DNA from: Nitriliruptorales bacterium
GTDB taxonomy: Bacteria > Actinomycetota > Nitriliruptoria > Euzebyales > Egibacteraceae
NCBI GenBank assembly: GCA_007126835.1
Contig: SLAO01000168.1
Coordinates: 1 to 19,052, forward strand
DNA length: 19,052 nt
Direction: 5' to 3'
Made by a program: the position numbers and the translations under genes. Position 1 is the first letter of the stretch. Each line of letters opens with the position of its first letter. Under the pieces are notes generated by a model. It had not been told where the DNA came from, did not search any database, and worked only from the letters and a program-made list of their open reading frames with translations. This document shows positions 1-6,640 of this stretch, one piece after another.

Positions 1-21
1 CGCGCTGGCCGTCCTGCGAGG

Positions 22-768
22 TCACGCGCCGGCCGCGCCGGCCGCGCTGACCGCTTTGACCGCGTCAGCCTGCAGGTCGAGCAACTGCTCGCAGCCCGAC
101 GCCGCCAGCGCCAGGAGGGCGTCGTGCTCGGTGCGGCTGAACGGCTCCTCCTCGGCAGTGCCCTGCAGTTCGACGTAGCGGCCATCGCCGGTCATGACGA
201 CGTTCATGTCCACCCCGGCGGCCGAGTCCTCGGCGTAATCCAAGTCAAGCCGCGGTTCGCCGTCGACGATCCCGACGCTGACCGCGGCCAGCGGGTCCAG
301 CGGCGGGGGGCCCTCGAGCAACCCCTGCGAGGACAGCTGCTCGAACGCCAAGCGCAACGCGACCCACCCGCCGGTGACCGAGGCCGTCCGGGTGCCGCCG
401 TCGGCCTGGAGCACGTCGCAGTCCACGATCACGACCCGCTCCCCCATGGCCGACAGGTCCACGACCGAGCGGAAGCTCCGACCGATCAGCCGCTGGATCT
501 CGGAGGTGCGGCCGCCGACGCGGCCTCGGCTGACCTCCCTGGAACTGCGCTCGGAGGTGGCGCCCGGCAGCATCGCGTACTCGGCGGTCACCCAGCCCAG
601 TCCCGACCCGCGCCGCCAGCGCGGGACCTCCTCGGCCACGCTGGCGGCGCACAGCACCCGGGTTCGACCGCAGGTGATCAGTGCGGAACCGGCGGGGAAT
701 TCCTGGACTCCGGTCTCGATCGAGACCGGCCGGAGCGCGTCGGGCGCGCGGCCATCGGGGCGGCTCAC
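22..768 (-). CDS. rph: Ribonuclease PH
   Basis: This phosphorolytic 3'-to-5' exoribonuclease trims the 3' ends of tRNA precursors, using phosphate to release nucleoside diphosphates; the family is a cytoplasmic hexamer. The 248 residues match the usual family length of about 240-260. Visible family signatures are the N-terminal RPDGR, GWVTAEYAMLPGAT near residue 60, RTSEIQRLIGRSFR, the core block VDCDVLQADGGTRTAS and DLDYAEDSAAGVDMN. The start is GTG at 766-768, which overlaps the stop of the upstream MBL-fold gene by four bases (GTGA on the coding strand), implying translational coupling. In mycobacteria the same neighbour pair occurs (Rv1339-Rv1340) and rdgB follows, so rdgB may lie just outside the left edge; that is inference. 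Nothing looks broken. Confidence 0.97.
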   Translation of the reverse strand: MSRPDGRAPDALRPVSIETGVQEFPAGSALITCGRTRVLCAASVAEEVPRWRRGSGLGWVTAEYAMLPGATSERSSREVSRGRVGGRTSEIQRLIGRSFRSVVDLSAMGERVVIVDCDVLQADGGTRTASVTGGWVALRLAFEQLSSQGLLEGPPPLDPLAAVSVGIVDGEPRLDLDYAEDSAAGVDMNVVMTGDGRYVELQGTAEEEPFSRTEHDALLALAASGCEQLLDLQADAVKAVSAAGAAGA

Positions 769-1514
769 AGCACGATCTCCTGACCGTCCCGGGCGACGAT
801 GATCTCGCCGTCGAACACGCTGGCGGCCTCGGCGGCCAGCTCGGCGGGGTCAAACTGTGGCTGCACGTGCGTGACCAGCAGGCGCGCGGCGCCGGCCTGG
901 GCGGCCATCTCGCCGGCCTCCAGGCCCGTGCAGTGCACTCCTGGCGGGTACGGGCCAGCGCGCTCAGGCCACGAGGAATCGCACATGAACAAGTCGGCGT
1001 CCTTGGCGCTGGCGACCAGCGCCGGCGTGGGGCCGCTGTCCCCGCTGTAGGCGAGGATGCGGCCGTCGACCTCCAGGCGCGACGCGACGGCTTCGACCGG
1101 GTGGGCCACACGTCGGAAGCTGGCCGACGCCGGGCCCAGCTCCAGCGCGTCACCGTCGCCGACCTCGTGGAAGCGGCAGGTTGCGAGGAACGCCTCGCGG
1201 CTGTCGGGGACCAGCAGCTGGGACAGCTGTTCGCCGGCGCCGGCTGGGGCGTACACGTCGACGGTCGACGGACGCGGGCCGTAGCGCAGCGCGATGTCCA
1301 TACCGAAGATGTCCACGCAGTGATCGGGATGGGTGTGGCTCAACACGATCGCATCGATGTCGGCGTGGTCACACGGCAGGTTCGACAAGGCCCCGTTGCC
1401 GCAGTCCAGCAAGAGGCGGTACCCCCCGGAGGTCACGAGGTACGACGAGCACGCCCGTCCACCTCCCGGGTAGCTGCCCGACGAACCGAGCACCGTCACG
1501 CGCACCTCGCTCAC
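765..1514 (-). CDS. MBL-fold phosphodiesterase (Rv1339-like)
   Basis: This 249-residue metallo-beta-lactamase-fold hydrolase carries the metal site HTHPDH at residues 60-65, a further His at 138, Asp159 in SGDSGPT and His216 in VTHVQPQ. These are the expected ligands for a two-metal phosphodiesterase or tRNase Z-like fold. Its position between murI and rph corresponds to M. tuberculosis Rv1339, reported as an atypical cyclic-nucleotide phosphodiesterase, so cAMP hydrolysis is the best guess by synteny. The substrate cannot be read from the sequence. The start is GTG at 1512-1514, with an AGGAGGAGG ribosome site eight bases ahead. That site lies inside the duplicated copy of the murI 3' end, so the duplication supplies this gene's translation start. 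It overlaps rph by four bases downstream. Confidence 0.88.
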   Translation of the reverse strand: MSEVRVTVLGSSGSYPGGGRACSSYLVTSGGYRLLLDCGNGALSNLPCDHADIDAIVLSHTHPDHCVDIFGMDIALRYGPRPSTVDVYAPAGAGEQLSQLLVPDSREAFLATCRFHEVGDGDALELGPASASFRRVAHPVEAVASRLEVDGRILAYSGDSGPTPALVASAKDADLFMCDSSWPERAGPYPPGVHCTGLEAGEMAAQAGAARLLVTHVQPQFDPAELAAEAASVFDGEIIVARDGQEIVL

Positions 1515-1611
1515 GCCGTCGCCTCCTCCTGGGCGAGCCAGACGCTCGGCTCGCCCACGCGCAGCTCCGTCACGCCGTCGCCTCCTCCTGGGTCAGCCAG
1601 ACGCTCGGCTC
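1497..1611. repeat. 59-bp-offset tandem duplication at murI/MBL junction
   Basis: Bases 1497-1552 and 1556-1611 align at an offset of 59 with 5 mismatches in 56 positions (1505, 1509, 1510, 1534, 1535 against their partners). The unit spans the last codons of murI, its stop, the ribosome site and the first codons of the MBL gene. Confidence 0.93.
1511..1573 (-). CDS. 20-codon mini-ORF made by tandem duplication
   Basis: A short ORF sits between murI and the MBL gene: GTG at 1571-1573 and TGA at 1511-1513, 20 codons. Its first six codons resemble the MBL gene's start (TELRV against SEVRV). Its last 13 codons copy the MurI C-terminus (EPSVWLAQEEATA against EPSVWLTQEEATA). It overlaps murI and the MBL gene by four bases on each side in the same GTGA arrangement. 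The ribosome site at the murI end (AGGAGGAGG) is well placed for it. It is probably a duplication by-product that keeps translation coupled, not a functional protein. Confidence 0.3.
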   Translation of the reverse strand: MTELRVGEPSVWLAQEEATA

Positions 1612-2439
1612 CACTTGGGCGGTCGGGTCACCGACGCCCGACAGCCGCGGGCCGAGGAAGCGATTAGCCAGGCGCCCGAACACGCGCCCGTCTCCGGTCA
1701 CCGCGAACCGGTGCAGCGCGCCAGAAGCCGCCGCAGGATCCCGCCGGGCGTCAAGGCCGTCGTCGACGAGCCGGCGGAACACCGCTCGTGCGGTCTCCTC
1801 GGCGCTGGACACCAACAAGACGTCCTCGCCCATCACGTAGCTGATGACACCGGTCAACAGTGGGTAGTGCGTGCACCCGAGGATGAGGGTGTCCACCCCC
1901 TGCCTGCGCAGCGGGTCGAGCGTCGCGCGGGCGATGTCGCGCACCTCAGCGTCGGTGGTGCGTCCGCCCTCGGCGAGCTCGACGAAGCCGGGGCAGGCCT
2001 GACCCACCAGCTCGACGTCGGGCGCGATGGCCGCCATCGTCCGGTCGTACGCACCGGAACCGATCGTCCCGACGGTACCGATGACGCCGACCCGGCCGGT
2101 GCGGGTGGCGCGAGCCGCAGCGGCCACTGCGGGCCGGATCACGCCCACTAGGGGGACAGGCGAGTCGATCGGGTCGGTCTCGAGCGCTGCGGCGGTCGCG
2201 GTGTTGCAGGCGGCAACCGCGAACTTGACGTCCTGCTCGGCCAGCCAGCCGACGATCTCGGCGGTGAACTGGCGCACCTCGACCAGTGAACGAGGCCCGT
2301 AGGGACCCCGCGCGGTGTCGCCGAGGTAGACCAACCGTTCGTCGGGCAGCAGGTCCATCAAGGCCCGCGCCACGGTCAGCCCGCCCACACCGGAGTCGAA
2401 CACCCCGATCGGCCGTTGGTCGCCCTCAGACATCGACAT
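1570..2439 (-). CDS. murI: Glutamate racemase
   Basis: This enzyme converts L-glutamate to D-glutamate for peptidoglycan precursors in the cytoplasm, using two catalytic cysteines as acid and base. Both are present: Cys78 in AACNTAT and Cys189 in GCTHYPLL. The N-terminal IGVFDSGVGGLTV and YLGDTARGPYG blocks are also diagnostic. From ATG at 2437-2439 it has 289 residues, within the family range; a second ATG at 2431-2433 is equally possible. The longer reading from GTG 2493 overlaps cysM and adds residues with no family similarity, so it was not used. No clear ribosome site precedes the start. The gene follows cysM by 44 bases. Mycobacteria carry a rhomboid protease gene (Rv1337) between these two genes; here it is absent. 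The extreme 3' end is duplicated downstream. Confidence 0.95.
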   Translation of the reverse strand: MSMSEGDQRPIGVFDSGVGGLTVARALMDLLPDERLVYLGDTARGPYGPRSLVEVRQFTAEIVGWLAEQDVKFAVAACNTATAAALETDPIDSPVPLVGVIRPAVAAAARATRTGRVGVIGTVGTIGSGAYDRTMAAIAPDVELVGQACPGFVELAEGGRTTDAEVRDIARATLDPLRRQGVDTLILGCTHYPLLTGVISYVMGEDVLLVSSAEETARAVFRRLVDDGLDARRDPAAASGALHRFAVTGDGRVFGRLANRFLGPRLSGVGDPTAQVEPSVWLTQEEATA

Positions 2440-2483
2440 GGCCGCGGAGTCTAGTCCGGCCGCGTCAGATCGCCGGTGATCGA

Positions 2484-3428
2484 CTACGCCCACAGCGTCT
2501 CGGCCAGCTCCTCGGCGAGCGCGTCGACGTCGCCGGCGGCGTACGCCCCGGTGGACAGGTACTTCCAGCCGCCGTCGGGGCTGACCACGACCACCTTGCT
2601 GCCCGACGGCAGGCGGCGTGGGGTGCAGATCCGCTGCGCCACGTGCACCGCAGCGCCCGTGGACAACCCGGCGAAGACGCCGGATTCGGAGACCAGACGC
2701 CGGGTGGCGATCAGCGCGTTGCGCGAGTCGACCTTGATGCGCCCGTCGAGGACCGCCTCGTCGAGCACGGGAGGGACGAAGCCCTCGTCGAGGTTGCGCA
2801 GCCCGTAGACCAGGTCGCCGTACTCGGGCTCGGCGGCGAAGACCTTCGTGGCCGGGTCGTGCTCCTTGAGGCGGCGGCCCGCGCCCGTCAGCGTCCCACC
2901 GGTGCCGAGGCCGGCCACGATGGCACCGACGTCGGGCAGGTCCCGAATGATCTCGGGCCCGGTGGTCTCGTAGTGCGCACGCGGGTTGGCCGGGTTGCCG
3001 TACTGGAACGGCATGTGGACGTCGGGATCGCCTTCAGCCATCTCCCGAGCCACACGGACCGCCCCGTTGGACCCCTCGGCCGCCGGGCTGTAGACGATGT
3101 CGACGTTGTAGGCCCGCAGCAAGGTGGTGCGTTCCTCAGACGTGTTCTCCGGCATCACGCACGTCAGCTTGTACCCGCGCGGGGCGCAGATCGCCGCGAG
3201 CGAGATGCCGGTATTGCCGCTGGTCGGCTCGAGGATGCGGCTGCCGGTGTGCAGCAGGCCGCGCCGTTCGGCGTCCTCGATCAGGTAGTACGCCACACGG
3301 TCCTTGACCGATCCGGTGGGGTTGTGGCCCTCGAGCTTGAGGTAGATCTCGTAGCCCTCGGGAGCCAGGCCGGGCACGCCAACTAAAGGCGTGTCACCGA
3401 CCGCGCGGCTGATGTCGGGGGCTCGCAC
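2484..3428 (-). CDS. cysM: Cysteine synthase CysM (CysO-dependent type)
   Basis: This PLP enzyme of 314 residues has the Schiff-base lysine Lys42 in GSVKDR, the substrate loop EPTSGNTGIS (69-78) and the phosphate-binding GLGTGGTL (173-180). It carries LRNLDEGFVP at 210-219. The arginine in that stretch corresponds, as I recall, to Arg220 of M. tuberculosis CysM, which selects O-phosphoserine over O-acetylserine. Its position after mec and cysO supports the same route: phosphoserine plus CysO-thiocarboxylate gives CysO-cysteine, which Mec cleaves. The start is GTG at 3426-3428, 12 bases after the cysO stop, with GGAG seven bases upstream. A generic CysK/CysM using free sulfide is the alternative, but context and the LRN motif argue against it. 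Confidence 0.94.
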   Translation of the reverse strand: MRAPDISRAVGDTPLVGVPGLAPEGYEIYLKLEGHNPTGSVKDRVAYYLIEDAERRGLLHTGSRILEPTSGNTGISLAAICAPRGYKLTCVMPENTSEERTTLLRAYNVDIVYSPAAEGSNGAVRVAREMAEGDPDVHMPFQYGNPANPRAHYETTGPEIIRDLPDVGAIVAGLGTGGTLTGAGRRLKEHDPATKVFAAEPEYGDLVYGLRNLDEGFVPPVLDEAVLDGRIKVDSRNALIATRRLVSESGVFAGLSTGAAVHVAQRICTPRRLPSGSKVVVVSPDGGWKYLSTGAYAAGDVDALAEELAETLWA

Positions 3429-3440
3429 CGACGGGCTCCG

Positions 3441-3722
3441 TCAGCTCGACCCGCCGGCCACGGCCGGCAGGATCGAGACGGTGTCGCCGTCCTCGGTGGG
3501 GGTCTCGATCCCCCCGAGGTAGCGCACGTCCTCGTCGTTGACGTAGAGGTTGATGAACCGGTGCAGGCCGCCGCTGTCGTCCACGAGGCGTTCCTTGAGC
3601 CCGGGATGGCGGGTTTCGAGGTCGTAGATGACCTCGCGCAAGGTCGAGCCTTGGGCGGTCACCTTCGACTCGCCGCCGGTGTGCTCGCGCAGGACGGTGG
3701 GGACGCGCACGTCGATGGACAT
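3441..3722 (-). CDS. cysO: Sulfur-carrier protein CysO with GGSS tail
   Basis: This 93-residue ubiquitin-like (ThiS/MoaD fold) protein carries sulfur as a C-terminal glycine thiocarboxylate for cysteine synthesis. It closely resembles mycobacterial CysO, with the blocks PTVLREHTGGE near the start, LHRFINLYVNDEDVRYLGG in the middle and DGDTVSILPAVAGG at the end. The reactive diglycine is followed by two serines before the TGA at 3441-3443. In this state the C-terminus cannot be adenylated, and a protease must remove SS first. The adjacent JAMM peptidase is the obvious candidate. The start is ATG at 3720-3722 with an AGAGGAA-type site about 11 bases ahead. A much longer reading in the same frame, running back through mec, was rejected because it lacks protein similarity. 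Confidence 0.93.
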   Translation of the reverse strand: MSIDVRVPTVLREHTGGESKVTAQGSTLREVIYDLETRHPGLKERLVDDSGGLHRFINLYVNDEDVRYLGGIETPTEDGDTVSILPAVAGGSS

Positions 3723-3787
3723 GATGGGTCGGGTTCCTCTCGATCGCTTGACCGCAGGGTACCGAGCACACGGCACCGCTGCCCCAT

Positions 3788-4237
3788 TCAACGCGGGCCG
3801 GCTGGCGCCTCTTCCCCGTCGACGATGACGATCTTCTCGGTCACGTCGCCGTTGCGGATCGAGAAGGCCCGAAGCGTCGGCTGGTCGGGCTCCTGCAGGG
3901 ACACGATGACGTAGGTCGCGTCGGGGTAGAAGGCCAACTCCACGTCGGTCGCCGACGGGAACGCCTCGGTGTGAGGGTGCGAGTGGTAGATGGCCAGCAA
4001 ATCCCAGCCGCGGTCTTCCATGTCGTGCATGGCCCGCAGGAGTGCCTTGGGCTCCATGTTGTAGTAGGTCATCGAGCGGGCCGCGTTGGGGATCTCGTAG
4101 TGCGCCGCGACACCCTCGCCGTCGGTGGCCAGCAGGCCGCAGACTTCGTAGGGCGCGTCGGAACGTGCGTGGGCGATCAGGGCGTCGTAGGTGCCCCGGT
4201 CGAGTTCGATGTGCCCCTCGATCGGCACGCGCGTCAC
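3788..4237 (-). CDS. mec: JAMM/MPN+ metallopeptidase Mec
   Basis: This zinc isopeptidase releases cysteine from the CysO-cysteine adduct. The full JAMM signature is visible in 149 residues: Glu31 (YEVCGLL), His85 and His87 in YHSHPHTEAFP, Ser95 and Asp98 (H-x-H-x7-S-x2-D). The length is typical for the stand-alone bacterial enzyme. The start is GTG at 4235-4237, with a perfect AGGAGG six bases ahead. It lies 69 bases after selD and 65 bases before cysO on the same strand. Because the local CysO ends in GGSS, this enzyme may have a second job, exposing the diglycine before sulfur loading, as known for JAMM partners of other carrier proteins with blocked ends. That second role is inference. Confidence 0.95.
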   Translation of the reverse strand: MTRVPIEGHIELDRGTYDALIAHARSDAPYEVCGLLATDGEGVAAHYEIPNAARSMTYYNMEPKALLRAMHDMEDRGWDLLAIYHSHPHTEAFPSATDVELAFYPDATYVIVSLQEPDQPTLRAFSIRNGDVTEKIVIVDGEEAPAGPR

Positions 4238-4306
4238 GAGCTTCCTCCTGTGGATCGGCGAGAACCGCCAACACGGCCGGGCGCCAATCTAGCCGCCTGC
4301 CCGCCT

Positions 4307-5344
4307 TCAGCCGCGCACCCGAAGCCGCCCGCTGCCGGCTCGGACATGCCCGACGACCGCTGCTTCGTGCCCACCGCCGCGAAGCGTTCCGACCACGCCT
4401 TCCGCGGCGTCGGGCTCGACTCCGAACAGCAGTCCCCCCGACGTCTGCGCGTCGGCGAGCAACAGCAACGCGGTGTCGTCCACGTCGCTGTCGAGCCGCT
4501 CGGCGACCCACTGCAGGTTGCGCCGGCTGCCCCCGGGCACGACCCCCTCTGCCGCCAGATCCGCCACGCCGGGCAGCAGCGGCACGCGTGCGGCGTCGAT
4601 GTCGGCGTCGATGCCGCCGTGGGCCTCGACCATCTCGCGCAGGTGGCCCAGCAGGCCGAACCCAGTCACGTCGGTGGCGCCGGCGGCCTGCGCGGCCACG
4701 GCACACACCGCCGCGTCGGCGTTGGTGCGCACCATCGAGGCCACCGCCGCCGACTCCAGGCCGTGCGACGCGCGACCGGCCTTGATCGCGGTGGCGGCCA
4801 CTCCGATGCCCAGCGGCTTGGTAAGCACCAGGGCGTCGCCCGCCCGGAGCCCGTCCTTGCGAAGCAGCCCGTCGAGGGCGACCTCGCCGATGACTGCCTG
4901 CCCGTACTTGGGCTCCGGGTCGTCGATGGTGTGGCCGCCGGCGACCATCCAGCCTCCACCACTGGCGGCGTCAGCCCCGCCGAGCAGCACCTCGCCCAAT
5001 AGGTCCAAGGACAGCTCGTCGCGGTTCCAGCCCACGATGTTGAGGGCGAACAGCGGCCGACCGCCCATGGCGTACACGTCACTGGCCGCGTTGGTCGCCG
5101 CGATACGCCCCCAGGTGCGAGCGTCGTCGACGAGCGGAGTGATCACGTCGACGGTGACCACGAGCGCGCGCTCGTCGTCGATGCGCCACACCGCGGCGTC
5201 GTCGGCGTGGGCGCCGACGAGCAGTGCGTCACCGGAGGTTGCGGGCAGACGGCGCAGCACCTGCGCCAGCTCGCCTGGGGCGAGCTTGCACGCTCACCCG
5301 GCGCCGTGGCTGAATTCCGTCAGCCGGCGGGTCTTGGGATCCAT
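4307..5344 (-). CDS. selD: Selenophosphate synthetase, selenocysteine-containing
   Basis: SelD makes selenophosphate from selenide and ATP, the selenium donor for selenocysteine tRNA. The obvious ORF starts at 5260 but lacks the N-terminal catalytic segment. Reading back in frame to ATG 5342-5344 gives FSHGAG-TGA-ACKLAPGEL, which aligns with the family motif SHGAGCGCK. The TGA (5294-5296) falls exactly at codon 17, the catalytic Cys/Sec position of E. coli SelD, and Lys20, also catalytic, is kept. TGA is therefore read as selenocysteine, giving 345 residues. Other family blocks are DDAAVW, ATNAASDVYAMGG, GGHTIDDPEPKYGQAV, TKPLGIGV and VTGFGLLGH. A candidate SECIS hairpin follows the TGA and tandem repeats precede the gene. 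A nonsense mutation is unlikely because flanking residues are conserved on both sides. Confidence 0.95.
5268..5296 (-). promoter_or_regulatory. Recoded TGA plus candidate bacterial SECIS hairpin
   Basis: The in-frame TGA at 5294-5296 is followed after seven bases by a perfect 8-bp stem, AGCTCGCC (5286-5279) pairing with GGCGAGCT (5275-5268), with loop CCA. The TGC just outside can also pair with a downstream GCA across an asymmetric bulge. The loop starts about 15 bases after the TGA, near the lower limit for bacterial SECIS elements. The loop lacks the early G seen in many of them, so the exact fold is uncertain. Confidence 0.72.
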
Positions 5345-5357
5345 GTCGACCGAGCCT

Positions 5358-5459
5358 GTCATACGCGCTACCGCTGCGCTACATGAGCGCGGTCATACGC
5401 GCTACCGCTGCGCTACATGAGCGCGGTCATACGCGCTACCGCTGCGCTACATGAGCGCG
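5358..5459 (-). repeat. Three perfect 34-bp tandem repeats in selD leader
   Basis: Copies lie at 5358-5391, 5392-5425 and 5426-5459 with no mismatch and no spacers. They occupy the space between the MarR gene stop and selD, ending 13 bases before the selD start. On the selD strand each unit contains TAGCGCAGCGGTAGCGC, which fits tRNA positions 8-25: stem GCGC/GCGC, with A14, G15, G18G19 and A21. Across unit borders TATGA pairs with TCATG (one T-G wobble) around a 6-base loop. The period is not a multiple of three, so it is not coding. Confidence 0.95.
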
Positions 5460-5492
5460 GTGACACGGCTACGCAGAGCACGGGAGCCCGCG

Positions 5493-5996
5493 CTACGCGC
5501 GCGCATCGGGAGTCTGCGGAGCAACCTCGGCGAGGGCTTGTTGCAGCGTTGCCTCGTCGAGGTCGACGGCGAGAGTGTCGACGAGGGCGATGCAGAACGA
5601 CTCGATGGTTTCGCGGGCATGGCTAGGGAACCGGGACGCGACCCTGTCGACGGCGGCGATGTGCTCGGCGTAGAACCGCATGCCGACCTCTTCGGCCTTG
5701 GGGGTGAGGTGCAGGTGCACTCGCCTGCGGTCGCTGGCGTCGGGGACCCGCTCGACGAACCCGGCCCGTGACAGGCGGTCGACGGTCCCGGTGACCGCTC
5801 CGGACGACAAGCCCAGCACCGAGGCGAGGCCACCCATCGTCAAGGGCTGCTCCCAGTGCTGGGAGATCGCGTCTGCAGCACGCAGGTCGGCTCGGTCGAG
5901 GCCCATGGCCTGGACGAACTCCTGTTGGATGCGCGCGAGCTCGACAGAAAGCTCGCGCAGCAACCAGACCAAACGCGCGCCGTTGCCGCTGCCCAT
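5493..5996 (-). CDS. MarR-family transcriptional regulator
   Basis: The protein has 167 residues from ATG 5994-5996, a typical MarR length. It has N-terminal and C-terminal helices for dimerisation around a winged helix-turn-helix. The recognition region is LTMGGLASVLGLSSGAVTGT and the wing is ERVPDASDRRRVHLHLTPKA, containing the conserved D-x-S-D-R-R pattern. Such proteins repress or activate nearby genes and respond to small ligands or oxidation. The only cysteine is in SFCIALV in the C-terminal helices. The frame is open upstream to 6236, but those residues look non-coding. The ribosome site AGAGG sits only two bases from this ATG, so the exact start is uncertain. It reads towards selD and is divergent from the membrane-protein gene at 6212; either could be a target. 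Confidence 0.87.
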   Translation of the reverse strand: MGSGNGARLVWLLRELSVELARIQQEFVQAMGLDRADLRAADAISQHWEQPLTMGGLASVLGLSSGAVTGTVDRLSRAGFVERVPDASDRRRVHLHLTPKAEEVGMRFYAEHIAAVDRVASRFPSHARETIESFCIALVDTLAVDLDEATLQQALAEVAPQTPDARA

Positions 5997-6211
5997 CGCC
6001 TCTCGGTCGATGCGATGTCGAATGGGACGCGCCGATACGCGATGCACGAGTGATCCCCCTGCCCCCGCCGGTCCGGGCGAGCGCATCCTACCTGCCGGAC
6101 AGCCGATGGGAAGGGTGCAATCCCCGGCCCCAGCAACGTGCAGCCGCGAGGGCGCTCGTTGCAGACCCGCATGGCAGTGGATACGTTGCCCTACCCGACC
6201 CGGAGGTAGGC

Positions 6212-6640
6212 GTGTCCGCGATCCGACTTCTGCCATGGAGCCTGCACCAGGCGATCGGCTATCTCGCCGGGATCCTGTGCATCCTGGCGCCGTTCCTGTT
6301 CGACTTCGCGGATGAGGCGGCTCCGTTGTCGGTGTTCATCGGCACCGGGATCGCTCTCCTCGCGCTGGGAGTCCTCGGCCGGGGCTCGGTCGGCGTGGCG
6401 CAGGTGCTGCCGACCGGGGTGCACGTCGCCCTGACCTACGTGGTCGGCTTCGTGCTGCTGCTCGCGCCGTTCCTCTTCGGGTTCGCCGGCCAGGAAGGGC
6501 CTCTCGCGACCGCCGTCTTCATCGGGCTAGGGCTCGTCGTAGCAACGCTGGTCGCCGCCACGCCGGATCAAACGGCCGACGAGCCCGCCGCCGACGACAT
6601 CACCGGCACTCCCGACGATCAGCCACCCAGCTCGACGTAG
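6212..6640 (+). CDS. Small four-helix membrane protein with internal duplication
   Basis: The protein has 142 residues from GTG 6212-6214, with GGAGG five bases ahead. A longer reading from 6050 adds a non-hydrophobic stretch and was not used. It contains four predicted membrane helices arranged as two similar halves. In each half a helix ends in LAPFLF(D/G)FA, followed by an acidic short loop and a second helix (SVFIGTGIALLALG; TAVFIGLGLVVATL). The C-terminus is an acidic soluble tail of about 25 residues. This resembles small SPW-repeat-like integral membrane proteins of actinobacteria, but the SPW tripeptide itself is not present, so the family call is tentative. Function is unknown. It overlaps the end of the next gene on the opposite strand by 22 bases. 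Confidence 0.75.
   Translation: MSAIRLLPWSLHQAIGYLAGILCILAPFLFDFADEAAPLSVFIGTGIALLALGVLGRGSVGVAQVLPTGVHVALTYVVGFVLLLAPFLFGFAGQEGPLATAVFIGLGLVVATLVAATPDQTADEPAADDITGTPDDQPPSST

Noticed and set aside
124..1667. Plus-strand ORFs opposite rph, MBL and murI
   Set aside because: Shadows of well-recognised minus-strand genes, with Arg/Pro/Ala-rich composition and no family motifs.
3441..4706. 421-residue frame covering cysO and reading through mec and selD
   Set aside because: Only its last 93 codons resemble a protein family; the rest is an Arg-rich shadow of mec and selD.
4307..5260. selD starting at the GTG at 5258-5260
   Set aside because: It removes the conserved N-terminal SHGAG-x-ACK catalytic segment, which is intact upstream if the TGA at 5294-5296 is read as selenocysteine.
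5358..5459. CRISPR array or complete tRNA gene
   Set aside because: Copies are directly adjacent without spacers, and only a D-arm-like part is present; no acceptor stem, anticodon loop of seven or T-arm.
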